Shown piece by piece: positions 30,462 to 38,796 of a stretch of DNA of 58,022 nucleotides (position 1 is the stretch's first letter; the number at the start of each line of letters is the position of its first letter). The translations under genes and the position numbers were made by a program. Below the pieces are notes generated by a model. It made no database searches, was not told where the DNA came from, and was given only the letters and a program-made list of their open reading frames with translations. Origin of the DNA: Paraburkholderia largidicola (GTDB lineage: Bacteria > Pseudomonadota > Gammaproteobacteria > Burkholderiales > Burkholderiaceae); assembly GCF_013426895.1 (NCBI RefSeq), contig NZ_AP023178.1:1-58022 (forward strand), written 5' to 3'.

Positions 30462-31237
30462 TGCGTCACTCCCAGGTCATTCAAAATCAGGTTCATTGCT
30501 GCTTTCCATTCCTGCGCCGCTACACGGTGGCCGGCGCCCTTCGTACCCTTCCAGACGGGGCGGCGTCTCGCTGTCGACTGCTTGACCGACGTGCGCTCTG
30601 CGAGCATCGTCGGCAGGATCATCTTTCCGAGTTGCTTGCGCAGCTGGTCAAGCGCATCGCGTTCTTCCTTGCTTTTCGTGTTGATGCGTGCCGGCAGCAG
30701 ACCCAGCAGACGCAGACCGGGGTTGTAGCCTTGCTCGCGGATCTTCTTCAGGAAGGCCAGCAGGTCCGTAAGCGCCGCGCTCTCGTACAGGCCAACAGGG
30801 AAGGGGCAAACAACGGCCTCAGCTGCGACCAGTGCGCCGGCCGTCATGGGCGGGGAAAAGTCGATGTTGCCCGGCGTGTCGATCACGCACAGATCGTAGT
30901 CGGCCGCTAGGCGCTTCAGGTGCTGCCTCGGTCGCTTCAGCACTGATTCATTAACGCCCGTCAGCAACGAAAGCCCCTTGTCGGCGCGAATGATGGAAAG
31001 GTTCGGGCCAAGGACTTCGGGACGGAGCGGCGTGGCATCCTCGGCAAACAGGGTAGAGGCCATCAGGCCGGGTTCTGCATCTTCGGCAGGGAGAAACGTC
31101 AGAGAGGCGCTGCCTTGTCGATCGAGGTCTACGAGCAACACGCGCAGGCCGGCTTCCGCGCCGGCATAGGCGATGTGCGTTGCAACAGTAGTCTTCGAGA
31201 TCCCGCCTTTCTGGTTGACGACCGCAATGCTTTTCAT
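30458..31237 (-). CDS. parA: ParA partition ATPase
   Basis: The 259-residue ParA/MinD-type ATPase starts MKSIAVVNQKGGISKTT, a deviant Walker A loop with Ser where most relatives have Gly before Lys. It continues with VLLVDLDRQGSASL (Walker A-prime/switch) and LCVIDTPGNIDF (Walker B). ParA binds nucleoid DNA with ATP and moves plasmids through ParB. It is the first gene of parA-parB-korA-like-repA. The start at 31237 (AAGGAAGC upstream) is preferred to the longer 31300 frame because it begins at the family N-terminus. Confidence 0.9.
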   Translation of the reverse strand: MKSIAVVNQKGGISKTTVATHIAYAGAEAGLRVLLVDLDRQGSASLTFLPAEDAEPGLMASTLFAEDATPLRPEVLGPNLSIIRADKGLSLLTGVNESVLKRPRQHLKRLAADYDLCVIDTPGNIDFSPPMTAGALVAAEAVVCPFPVGLYESAALTDLLAFLKKIREQGYNPGLRLLGLLPARINTKSKEERDALDQLRKQLGKMILPTMLAERTSVKQSTARRRPVWKGTKGAGHRVAAQEWKAAMNLILNDLGVTQ

Positions 31238-31289
31238 ATGCTTCCTTTTTGTCCAAGGGGTCTTTCGTGGTGTTGTTACTGCATCAAGC

Positions 31290-31344
31290 AGTGAAGCCAT
31301 TATTCCATACTTTTCCCTTTTTGTCAGGTAAATCAGCCTGACAA
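31290..31344 (-). promoter_or_regulatory. Promoter and dyad operator of the parA operon
   Basis: Minus strand CTGACA-17-AATAAT. TTGTCAGG (31321-31328) and CCTGACAA (31337-31344) form an 8-bp dyad that overlaps the -35. A related half, GCCTGACCAAGAAAAAA, appears near 32224 upstream of the virB genes. Confidence 0.6.
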
Positions 31345-31765
31345 GGAAAAAAGTTATGAGGAATGGTCAGCAGTTCTCGCGGCGGCCGGGTCGCTTGCTT
31401 GATCGCGCCCTAGAATGATGAGGTGCAGGAATTTTGCGTCTCAAGGCTGTTACAGATTTACCGGAACGCAAACGGTAAAAACTTTATGAAAAGCCTAAAG
31501 AAAACCTTTGACCTGACGTAAACCCGAGTAATCCGCTAATCAAACCTTGCGGGCCGTGCGCATTAACCTGAAGCTTGCGAAGTAGGGTCGTATTGATGTT
31601 GCAACAGTTTTGGCAGTCTGACTGTTACATCTAGAAACACCTGGTAGCATTTCCTCGCCTCACTTCCCGTCCTTCTAGCGCCTCCCCGGATCGTCGCAAA
31701 CCTATAAAATTGCGAGCATTTTGCTTGTAATGCGGGCATTATTGTTGGATGATTGCAAAACTCGT

Positions 31766-31780
31766 TTTTGCTAAGCAAAA
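31766..31780. promoter_or_regulatory. 15-bp perfect palindrome
   Basis: TTTTGCT-A-AGCAAAA, 35-49 bases before the possible start codons around 31815-31829. The general form (AT-rich arms, GCTAAGC core) recalls KorA-type operators, but there is no proof. Confidence 0.45.
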
Positions 31781-31828
31781 CAACAATTTTGCGATTTGCG
31801 ACGAAAAGGAGTAGAATGCGGAATAGTC

Positions 31829-32185
31829 ATGGTGATTCGTAGCCGAAAAGTTCCTGTTGTGGCAAAAGGTTTCGCTTTGCCATTCAACGAGGAAAAAATG
31901 GGGCTCACCACGCGCGAGCTTTCAGCAGTCGACGAAACGCTTCAGGGACGGTACGTGGTCTGGATCAGAGAGGATCCGCACGGCTTCTGGAAGGTAGAGA
32001 TTCACGTCGATGATGGGGACCGGGTCTACGACCTGGACACGACGCGAGGCGGGACAAAGTCCTGGCGGCAGCTAAAAGATGCGTTGCTGTTCGTCAAAGA
32101 AAATTGCCCAAGGGCAAAGGACGTATTTCTGGAAGTGGAACAGGGATGGGTGCTGCAAAAGACGCCAGATGACCTGACGAAGTGA
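31829..32185 (+). CDS. Hypothetical protein
   Basis: A protein of 118 residues (or 95 if the better-spaced ATG at 31898, after GAGGAAAAA, is used). The core GRYVVWIREDPHGFWKVEIHVD ... KDALLFVKENC looks like a small beta-alpha domain. A short upstream frame (ATG 31815, MRNSHGDS then stop) has the best ribosome site (AAAGGAG) and overlaps the 31829 start. No family recognised. It lies between the control operon and the virB operon. Confidence 0.5.
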   Translation: MVIRSRKVPVVAKGFALPFNEEKMGLTTRELSAVDETLQGRYVVWIREDPHGFWKVEIHVDDGDRVYDLDTTRGGTKSWRQLKDALLFVKENCPRAKDVFLEVEQGWVLQKTPDDLTK

Positions 32186-32222
32186 AGGACGGCCGATGCC
32201 AGTGTTACCAGCACTGACACCA

Positions 32223-32300
32223 GCCTGACCAAGAAAAAACCTGGGGGGCCTTTCATGGCTACGCTGATTATAGCGTCCTTAACGGACGCTCGATATGTGC
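32223..32300 (+). promoter_or_regulatory. Putative virB operon promoter region
   Basis: A hairpin AGCGTCC-TTAAC-GGACGCT (32272-32290) carries TTAACGGAC, shared with the promoters at 4801 and 48315. TTATAG just before it could be a -10. The region precedes the small frame at 32359 and virB1. Confidence 0.4.
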
Positions 32301-32358
32301 TGCCTAAAAATACACATATTGCCAACTCTTCCCTGGAAAACAGGGTACGAGTGGCAGC

Positions 32359-32496
32359 ATGAGCGCGGTTCTTGCCTCGCCTGTCGGGGGCTCGGGCTTG
32401 TTTGCGGACGCTGCGAGTAAGAGTTTCGCGTCCGCGAAAACCATCGTCTCCAGTCCTTCTTTCGTCGCGTCGATCGTTGCGGAGGTCACGCAATGA
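32359..32496 (+). CDS. Possible 45-residue protein before virB1
   Basis: A frame with start ATG 32359 and stop overlapping the virB1 start (ATGA at 32493). The product is Ser/Ala-rich (MSAVLASPVGGSGLFADAAS) and the 16-bp palindrome at 32424 is inside it. Weak ribosome site; it could be a coupling leader rather than a functional protein. Confidence 0.4.
   Translation: MSAVLASPVGGSGLFADAASKSFASAKTIVSSPSFVASIVAEVTQ
32424..32439. promoter_or_regulatory. 16-bp palindrome, copy 9 (before virB1)
   Basis: Perfect TTTCGCG-TC-CGCGAAA, 53 bases upstream of virB1, where it could control the secretion operon. Confidence 0.6.
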
Positions 32497-33146
32497 TTGC
32501 CGACTTTGCGACCCTCGCGCACGAATGCGCGCCAAACGTCAACCCGACGACCCTGCAGGCCCTGGTCAAAACCGAATCCGGGTTCAATCCCTACGCTATC
32601 GGCGTCGTGGGTGGTCGTCTGTCGCGTCAGCCGCGCTCAGCTGCGGAAGCGATTGCAACCGCTAAAGCGCTCGATGCGCGCGGCGTCAATTTCAGCATGG
32701 GGCTCGGCCAGGTCAACAAGGCGAATCTGCCGTCGTATGGGCTGACCTATGAAACCGTGTTCGATGCGTGCGCGAACCTGCAGGCTGGCGGCAACATTCT
32801 CGCTGACTGCTATCGCCGTGCAGCTGCCGCGAAGGGGCAGGGCAAGGACGCGCTCTATGCGGCCTTCAGTTGCTACTACTCGGGCAATTTCTCTCGCGGC
32901 TTTCAACCTGACTTTGGCGGAACCAGCTATGTGCAACGCGTAGCTGCAAACGCGCAGGATACCAAAGTTTCGGTCGAGGTCGTTCCTGCCATTCCAGTCA
33001 TTCTGGACAAACCCGCGTCCAGAAAGGTCGACGCACCAAAGGCCCGTCAAACGGTCCAGGTCGCGCCGGCATCCGCCGAACCTGTCTCTGCCTCGGGCGA
33101 CCATCGCGCGAGCTGGGATGCGTTCGGCGATTTCAGCGGGAAGTAA
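32493..33146 (+). CDS. virB1: VirB1 lytic transglycosylase
   Basis: The 217-residue protein has ALVKTESGFNPYAIGVVGG with the catalytic Glu, FSMGLGQVN, and ACANLQAGGNILADCYRR, all typical of VirB1-type transglycosylases. These open the peptidoglycan for assembly of the type IV secretion channel. The C-terminal 60 residues form a Pro/Ala/Val-rich tail. There is no obvious signal peptide in this reading. First main gene of the virB operon. Confidence 0.88.
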   Translation: MIADFATLAHECAPNVNPTTLQALVKTESGFNPYAIGVVGGRLSRQPRSAAEAIATAKALDARGVNFSMGLGQVNKANLPSYGLTYETVFDACANLQAGGNILADCYRRAAAAKGQGKDALYAAFSCYYSGNFSRGFQPDFGGTSYVQRVAANAQDTKVSVEVVPAIPVILDKPASRKVDAPKARQTVQVAPASAEPVSASGDHRASWDAFGDFSGK

Positions 33147-33172
33147 TCATGCACACCCTATCGGGAGTTCCT

Positions 33173-33490
33173 ATGTTCATCAAACGCAAGCCTGCCGCGT
33201 CGCGGCTCGTAAAGGTCTTGCTCGCGATCATGCTGGGCGTTGCGGCTGTGGCTGCTCCCCCTGCGTTCGCGGGCGGGCTGTCAGCGGGTACGCAGGCGGC
33301 CGACACGTTCTATACGTGGATGTATTCGATCCTCGGCATCCTCTCCGGTTGCTATCTGCTCTACAAGGGCGGCATGGCATGGACTGATCGCGAACACTGG
33401 TCCGATTTCGGCATCGGCGTTGCAAAGGTCGCGGCTGTCGGCGCGGTGTCGGTCCTCGGGCCGTGGGCCTGGAGCCTTTTCGTCAACTGA
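33173..33490 (+). CDS. virB2: VirB2 pilin
   Basis: The 105-residue prepilin has a long signal ending at PAFA-GGL and two hydrophobic helices in the mature part (TWMYSILGILSGCYLLYKGG and AAVGAVSVLGPWAWSLF). VirB2 forms the conjugative pilus. The ATG at 33173 is preferred because GGGAG lies 8 bases before it; an upstream ATG at 33149 is also in frame. Confidence 0.85.
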   Translation: MFIKRKPAASRLVKVLLAIMLGVAAVAAPPAFAGGLSAGTQAADTFYTWMYSILGILSGCYLLYKGGMAWTDREHWSDFGIGVAKVAAVGAVSVLGPWAWSLFVN

Positions 33491-33493
33491 GCC

Positions 33494-33853
33494 ATGAGCG
33501 AAAAGAAAAAGTATTCCGCCTTCAACGGGCTCGGGCGTGTAGCGATGGTTTGGGGCGTCCCGCTGATGGCCGTGCTGTGCGCTGCCGTTCCGATCGTCCT
33601 GGTGACGGTGCTGCTCGCGGCCTTTTTCGGGCCGGGCGGGTTGCTTGGCTTTTCGCTGCTCATTCCGATTCTCGGGCTCTTTAAAAAAATGTGCGAAACC
33701 GACGATCAGGCGCTTCGTATCCTGTGGCTCGAAGTGCGCTGCCGCATGTCCCGCCGTATGGGGCACCTGTTCGGCAATACGCTCACGCTCGCGCCTATCA
33801 AGCTTGGTCGTCGGCTCGTCGTTTACCGTCAACCGTTTCGGAAAGAAAAATGA
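33494..33853 (+). CDS. virB3: VirB3 inner-membrane protein
   Basis: The 119-residue protein has two adjacent membrane helices (about residues 18-40 and 45-62) and a short cytoplasmic tail with LRILWLEVRCRMSRRMG and FGNTLTLAP. This is the VirB3 pattern, the partner of VirB4. It starts 3 bases after virB2 and its stop overlaps the virB4 start (ATGA). Confidence 0.85.
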   Translation: MSEKKKYSAFNGLGRVAMVWGVPLMAVLCAAVPIVLVTVLLAAFFGPGGLLGFSLLIPILGLFKKMCETDDQALRILWLEVRCRMSRRMGHLFGNTLTLAPIKLGRRLVVYRQPFRKEK

Positions 33854-36351
33854 CAGCGGCTTCTATCAGTAGTGAATTCCTCAAACGGATTCCGGCGGCA
33901 GAAGAATGGTTGCCCAAGTATGGCCGGCATCTGACGAACCGCGTCATTGGCATGGATAATCGCCTGCTGGTCTGCATCCGGTTGATGGGCATGCCGTTTG
34001 AGTCTGTCAGTGACGCGCTCGTCGTGAACGAGTTCGACAATCTCACGAAGAACTATTCGGATGTCGGCCGCGATCACGGCAACAAGCTCGCGATGTGGAC
34101 ACACTTCCTGCGGCGCAAGGTGCGCTTTAACCAGCGCTATAACTTCACGACGCGGTTTGGACGTGAGTTCACGCAAAAATACCTCAAGCGCTTTCACGAG
34201 GGCGACTATTACGAGAATTCGTTTTATATTTCGTTGATCCTCAAGTACGAAGATCTTGACGATGGATTGAAAGACATCGGCCAGCTGGCAGACCAACTGG
34301 TCAAGTCGCTGAGCCCATACGATCCCGAATACCTGGAGACGTATGAGCGCAACGGCATCATGTTCTCAAGCGCGTACAAGTTCCTTGGCAACCTGTGGAA
34401 CGGCTTCGAAGAAGAACAACCCGTTAGCGCGTCGACGGCGCGCGAACTGATACCGAGCGTTTGGGCGCACTTCGGCTATGACACTGGCGAGCTGCGTAGC
34501 GATGTATCAAGCCAGTTCTGTGTCTGCTACGACCTGAAGGACTTCCCTAAAGCGGGGTGGGGCCAGCTGAACCCCATGTTGTCGGTTCAGGCGGAATTCA
34601 ACATTACGCAATCGTATGGCGCAATGACCTCGTTTGAGGCAAACCGGGCCATCGAAAGCCAGATTAACAAGCTTGTGTCGACCGGCGACAAGGCACAGCA
34701 TCAGATTGACGAACTGAAGCTGGCACAAGGTTACGTGAGTACGGGTGAGCTGGCGTTTGGCGACTATCACGGCGCATTGGTGGTCTTCGGATCCAGCGTG
34801 AAAGAAGCGACGGACAAGGGCAACCACGTTGCGACGCGCGCCAAGAACGAATGCGGTTTCGGCTGGAACAAGGCGACACTCTCCGCGCCGTACACATACG
34901 CGAGCCAGATGCCGGGTGCAAAGGTGAAGCCTCGGCCCATGCCGAAATCGTCACGCAGTCTCGCGTGCGCGTTCACGCTTCACGACTATTCGGCGGGCAA
35001 GTCGACGGGCAATCCGATCGGTGACGGTAGCGCGGTGATGCCGCTGCAGACCGTCTCGAAAAAGCTCTATAACTTCAACTTCCATGCGACACGCGACGAC
35101 GAAAACAGCCTTGGCGAGAAGGTAGCAGGCCACACGCTGCTACTCGGAACAACGGGCGTCGGCAAGACTGCCCTGCAGCTGGCGATTGCAACGTTTTTCC
35201 AACGCTTCGAGCCGATGATGTTCGGCCTCGATGTCGGCCGAAGCATGGAAATCTGGTGGCGACAAATGGGCGGCACGTACATCCGCCTGTCGCCTGGCAA
35301 GCGAACAGGTTTCGCGCCGTTTGCGATGCAGGATACACCTCTCAATCGTCAGCACTGGTACGACCTGGTTGAAATCTGCGGACAGGATAGCGACGGCAAA
35401 CTGTCGGCCAGCGACAAGCTCAAGATCAAGGAAGCGGTCGATACGGTCGCCTCGCTGAGCGATGTGAAAGAGCGCACGTTTAGCCGTTTGCTGGAAAGTA
35501 TCGAAGACGAAGGCGGCGACTGCCTCTTTACGCGTCTGTCGCAATGGTGCTATGCGACTGAGGGACGCTACGCGTATGTGTTTGACAACCCTCCTGGCAT
35601 GCTGCCGGATCTAACGGACATGCGCCGCCTGGCGTTTGACGTGACGGAGTTTGCCAAGGAGAACTACGAGCCGTCAGAAGCGGTTTTTACGCATATCTTC
35701 TTCATCAAGAAACTGATGAAGCGTAGCGGCAAGCTGCTGATGTCGATCGTTGAAGAATTCTGGCTACCGCTCAAATACCGCATGACGCGCGAGGACATCG
35801 AGGCGACGCTTGCCGCCGGCCGGAAAGAAGGGGAATTCATGGTGCTGGTGACGCAGCAACCTGAACAGGCAATTGCCTCACCTGTATTCCCGCAGATCCG
35901 CAGCCTGACGGCGACAAAGATTTACCTGCCCGATCCGGCTGCCGAATGGGAAGGGTACAAGCGCACGAACATGACGGAGAAGGAGTTTAGCCAGTTCAGC
36001 AAACTCGGCAAAAGCTCGCGGATCTTCCTCATCAAGCAGGGCAACCAGTCGGCTTTCGCGACCCTTGATCTGCACGGCTTCCAGGATGAAATGGTTGTGC
36101 TGTCGAGTTCGCCCGAAAACATCCTGCTCATGGAACAGTGCATCGAGGAACACGGCGAGGATCCTGATGCCTGGTTGCGGCCTCTGCAGGAAAAGGTCTT
36201 CGCGGCGGCACTGTATCAAAAGCTCATCCTGGAATTCCAATCGGAGCCCGCTGTAGTCGCGTCGGCGCTGCAGGCCGGCATTCACAAGTGGCGCGAGCAA
36301 AAGCGTGCCGAAGACGAAGCGCTCGCAGCGATCGAGAGCGCACTTATCTAA
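33850..36351 (+). CDS. virB4: VirB4 secretion ATPase
   Basis: The 833-residue protein has the CagE/TrbE/VirB4 N-terminal domain and a C-terminal ATPase. Walker A is GTTGVGKTAL at about residue 432, Walker B is LLMSIVEEFW (about 630), and QPEQAI with downstream motifs follows. VirB4 powers pilus and channel assembly at the inner membrane. The start at 33850 overlaps virB3 by 4 bases; the longer 33691 frame is inside virB3. It is close to the usual 790-850 residues. Confidence 0.93.
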   Translation: MTAASISSEFLKRIPAAEEWLPKYGRHLTNRVIGMDNRLLVCIRLMGMPFESVSDALVVNEFDNLTKNYSDVGRDHGNKLAMWTHFLRRKVRFNQRYNFTTRFGREFTQKYLKRFHEGDYYENSFYISLILKYEDLDDGLKDIGQLADQLVKSLSPYDPEYLETYERNGIMFSSAYKFLGNLWNGFEEEQPVSASTARELIPSVWAHFGYDTGELRSDVSSQFCVCYDLKDFPKAGWGQLNPMLSVQAEFNITQSYGAMTSFEANRAIESQINKLVSTGDKAQHQIDELKLAQGYVSTGELAFGDYHGALVVFGSSVKEATDKGNHVATRAKNECGFGWNKATLSAPYTYASQMPGAKVKPRPMPKSSRSLACAFTLHDYSAGKSTGNPIGDGSAVMPLQTVSKKLYNFNFHATRDDENSLGEKVAGHTLLLGTTGVGKTALQLAIATFFQRFEPMMFGLDVGRSMEIWWRQMGGTYIRLSPGKRTGFAPFAMQDTPLNRQHWYDLVEICGQDSDGKLSASDKLKIKEAVDTVASLSDVKERTFSRLLESIEDEGGDCLFTRLSQWCYATEGRYAYVFDNPPGMLPDLTDMRRLAFDVTEFAKENYEPSEAVFTHIFFIKKLMKRSGKLLMSIVEEFWLPLKYRMTREDIEATLAAGRKEGEFMVLVTQQPEQAIASPVFPQIRSLTATKIYLPDPAAEWEGYKRTNMTEKEFSQFSKLGKSSRIFLIKQGNQSAFATLDLHGFQDEMVVLSSSPENILLMEQCIEEHGEDPDAWLRPLQEKVFAAALYQKLILEFQSEPAVVASALQAGIHKWREQKRAEDEALAAIESALI

Positions 36352-36362
36352 TGGAGTGTTAA

Positions 36363-37073
36363 ATGAAATCCTTTAAATCCCTGATTCGTGCGGCGCTCGC
36401 GGCACTCGTCCTGCTTGGCGCGGCCAACGCTGCGCATGCGCAGATTCCGACTACTGACATCGCTGCAGCTGCGCAGCGCGCGCTTGCGATCGACAACGCG
36501 ATTCAGCAGCTGACGCAGATGAAAGCGCAGGTCCAGTCGCTCACGGGCAACTGGAATGTCGGCGTGGTACTCAACGATCCGGCCTTGCATAGCTATCTTC
36601 CCGACCAGTGGGAGTCGATCTATAACAAGGCAAAGAGCGGTTCGCTCAACGGTATCTCCAGTGCAACGTTGCAGATCATGCAGCAGGAAGGGCTTACTAA
36701 TGGCGCGACGAGCGGCCAGCAGCGCTTGAATAGCACGCTGGCGACGAATAAAGCGATGGCCCAGGCCTCCTACGACCAGACGATTGCAAGGCTGCAAAAC
36801 ATCCAGTCACTGATGCAGCAATCGAATCTCGCGCAAACCGCTGCGGAGAAGCAAGACTTGAACAACCGTCTGCAAGCGGAGCTGGCGATGGTGCAGAACG
36901 AACAGACGCGCCTGAACATGATGACCAGCCTGCAAAACGCAGAGGTCCAGTTGGCCCAGCGACAAGCCCACATCGCGAACAAAAACGCGTTGCTCGGCCT
37001 GGATGCGAACGGAAATCTCTTGCCGTCGAGTTCTCGCCAAGGGTGCGGGATTCCTACAGATATTTGCAATTGA
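36363..37073 (+). CDS. virB5: VirB5 minor pilus component
   Basis: The 236-residue protein has a signal peptide ending in AAHA-QIP and a mature part made of long Gln/Ala-rich helices, as in VirB5/TraC, the pilus-tip adhesin. Start ATG follows GGAGTG. It is followed by a lipoprotein gene instead of virB6, as in pKM101-type operons. Confidence 0.8.
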   Translation: MKSFKSLIRAALAALVLLGAANAAHAQIPTTDIAAAAQRALAIDNAIQQLTQMKAQVQSLTGNWNVGVVLNDPALHSYLPDQWESIYNKAKSGSLNGISSATLQIMQQEGLTNGATSGQQRLNSTLATNKAMAQASYDQTIARLQNIQSLMQQSNLAQTAAEKQDLNNRLQAELAMVQNEQTRLNMMTSLQNAEVQLAQRQAHIANKNALLGLDANGNLLPSSSRQGCGIPTDICN

Positions 37074-37122
37074 TGCGCCTGTCTGCCCCGTTGCTGTTCA
37101 CCAAACTTATTAGAGGTTAGAA

Positions 37123-37581
37123 ATGAATGCACTACTCAATATTCGCGCTGTAGCTGCTGCTTTGCTTCTGTCCGTCTTCGCGGCCTGCACGAGTCATGTT
37201 GATACCGCTTCGTTGGCGGGAACGTATGGCGTCACGGACAAGAGTGGCCAGGTGACGCCGTTCGTCAAGATCGAAGCGGGCGACGCCAGTAAGGGCGAAT
37301 TCGTCCTCTACGAATACCGAAAGGGTGAATGGAAGCGGCCGAAACAGGCATGGTCGGATAACCCTACCTATGAGCCCGTCAAGCCCTTCAAGAAAGAAGA
37401 CCTCGAAAAACTGGTTCATCACAAGCTGGATGTCGATGTCGATGGCGTACAAACGCGTGGGTTCGCGTTTGTGCATGTTCCGGCTGGCTGGTCAGATACC
37501 GGGGATGCTCACGGGTTCACGACAAAGACGGGCTTCTTTGCGATGACCCTGATTGGCCCGGTCGAACTGGTTCGGATGTAA
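37123..37581 (+). CDS. Lipoprotein in the entry-exclusion position
   Basis: The 152-residue protein has a lipoprotein signal (LLLSVFAAC-TSH). The mature domain is rich in strands (YGVTDKSGQVTPFVKIEAG, FVLYEYRKGEWKRPK). The gene between virB5 and virB6 encodes an entry-exclusion lipoprotein (Eex) in pKM101-type systems, so the same role is inferred from location and type. I do not recognise the family from sequence. Confidence 0.55.
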   Translation: MNALLNIRAVAAALLLSVFAACTSHVDTASLAGTYGVTDKSGQVTPFVKIEAGDASKGEFVLYEYRKGEWKRPKQAWSDNPTYEPVKPFKKEDLEKLVHHKLDVDVDGVQTRGFAFVHVPAGWSDTGDAHGFTTKTGFFAMTLIGPVELVRM

Positions 37582-37608
37582 TCGACAAGGCACAGCGCGA
37601 GCCAGATC

Positions 37609-38601
37609 ATGGAACAGACAATTACGGTCGACATCTTCACGAGGCTATTTTCAGCCTTCGATAACAATCTGCTTGGGCTCATCAACACGGGTTCTGCGAA
37701 TCTCATCCAGGCAATCAGTCCGTTCTTGGCCGCCCTGTTCTGTCTCTACGTGCTGTGCATTATGGCCGGGTACTGGCACGGTTCCATTGATGAGTCCGTC
37801 TTTGATTTCGGAAGGAGGATGATCGGATGGGCAGTGATACTTACGTTCGGGCTCAACATCCAGTACTACACCACTTACGTTGTCCCGTTCTTTAACGGGC
37901 TAGGCGACGATCTGGCGTCAGCGCTCGCGGGTCAGCAACAAACCGGCGCGGCGCTGGATACGCTGGTGTCGGCATACGTGACGGCAATGTGGAAGATGTT
38001 TCAGGCGGCAGATGGCATAGAAGACACGCTGCAGGCGATTACATGGATCGTGTTGGAATTGATTTTCGCAATGCCGTTCATCGCGATTGCGGCCGCTTAC
38101 ATCATTCTCGCCAAATTCGCTCTCGCCATACTCTTGGCCCTTGGACCACTGTTCATCTCATTCGCCGTTTTCCCGATGACCCGGAAATTCTTCGAGGCTT
38201 GGGTAGCGCAGTGTATGAACTATGTTTTCTTGGTTTGCCTTTTTGCTGCTGCCGGAATGCTGGAAGTGCAGTTTGCGACAACGATGGTCCCGAACTCAAG
38301 TGCTTTGCTATCGCTACAGCAGCTAGTAATGCTGGTGTTGATGGGGATTTCGTTTGTGATTGTGTCTCTTAACCTACCTAGCCTCGCGTCTGCGCTCGGC
38401 GGCGGCGTAGGCATTTCGAGCATGGTTGGCAAGGGTGGTGGAATGGCCTTCAACGCGCTCAAAAGTTTGATGAAAGGCGGCGGTAAGGGTGGGGGCAAGG
38501 GTGGTTCGATGTCAGGTGGTGGTGGCGGTGGCGGTGGCGGTGGCGGTGGCGGCGGTGGTGGTGGTGGTGGCGGCGGTAGCGGCGGGTCGATGGAGCCGTG
38601 A
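37609..38601 (+). CDS. virB6: VirB6 polytopic membrane protein with poly-Gly tail
   Basis: The 330-residue protein has five to six membrane helices and the VirB6 features WHGSIDESVFDFGRRMIGWA and FALAILLALGPLFISFAVFP. VirB6 helps to build the inner-membrane channel. The last 45 residues are an extreme Gly tract with few Ser and Met (DNA 38470-38590, GGT/GGC repeats), absent from ordinary VirB6. The DNA repeat could vary in length. Confidence 0.85.
   Translation: MEQTITVDIFTRLFSAFDNNLLGLINTGSANLIQAISPFLAALFCLYVLCIMAGYWHGSIDESVFDFGRRMIGWAVILTFGLNIQYYTTYVVPFFNGLGDDLASALAGQQQTGAALDTLVSAYVTAMWKMFQAADGIEDTLQAITWIVLELIFAMPFIAIAAAYIILAKFALAILLALGPLFISFAVFPMTRKFFEAWVAQCMNYVFLVCLFAAAGMLEVQFATTMVPNSSALLSLQQLVMLVLMGISFVIVSLNLPSLASALGGGVGISSMVGKGGGMAFNALKSLMKGGGKGGGKGGSMSGGGGGGGGGGGGGGGGGGGGGSGGSMEP
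38500..38587 (+). repeat. GGT/GGC simple-sequence tract at the end of virB6
   Basis: About 25 glycine codons, almost all GGT or GGC in runs of GGTGGC. Such tracts slip in multiples of three and change tail length without frameshift, or in single bases with loss of the stop. Confidence 0.7.
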
Positions 38602-38613
38602 CGCCGCGCCGAT

Positions 38614-38629
38614 TTTCGCGTCCGCGAAA
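38614..38629. promoter_or_regulatory. 16-bp palindrome, copy 10 (virB6-virB7)
   Basis: Perfect TTTCGCG-TC-CGCGAAA in the gap between virB6 and virB7, within the long operon. Confidence 0.6.
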
Positions 38630-38667
38630 TGAACGGAATTTCAATTGTGATTAAGAGGGTGGATGGT

Positions 38668-38796
38668 ATGAAAAGGCTTGTTGCGCTGCTAGTAGTCCTT
38701 GGCCTCGTGGCCTGTTCGACGCCACCGAAACTGCCGGAGCCGAGTGGTGCATGGGTCCCCGTCAACCGTCCGCACAACGTTGGGAGCAACACGTAA
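38668..38796 (+). CDS. virB7: VirB7 lipoprotein
   Basis: The 42-residue lipoprotein has MKRLVALLVVLGLVAC as signal and lipobox and a mature tail PPKLPEPSGAWVPVNRP, which has the Pro-rich W-x-P-V-N motif of VirB7. VirB7 anchors VirB9 in the outer-membrane core complex. The ATG follows AGAGGGTGG. The stop is one base from the virB8 start. Position between virB6 and virB8 supports the call. Confidence 0.82.
   Translation: MKRLVALLVVLGLVACSTPPKLPEPSGAWVPVNRPHNVGSNT

Larger units (their letters stand above)
31238..31828. other. Gene-free control region between parA and the 31829 gene
   Basis: No gene. It carries the parA promoter and dyad (31321-31344) and a perfect 15-bp palindrome at 31766-31780. 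The middle is unusually AT-rich for this plasmid (for example 31440-31530), and I see no repeat there. Confidence 0.5.
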
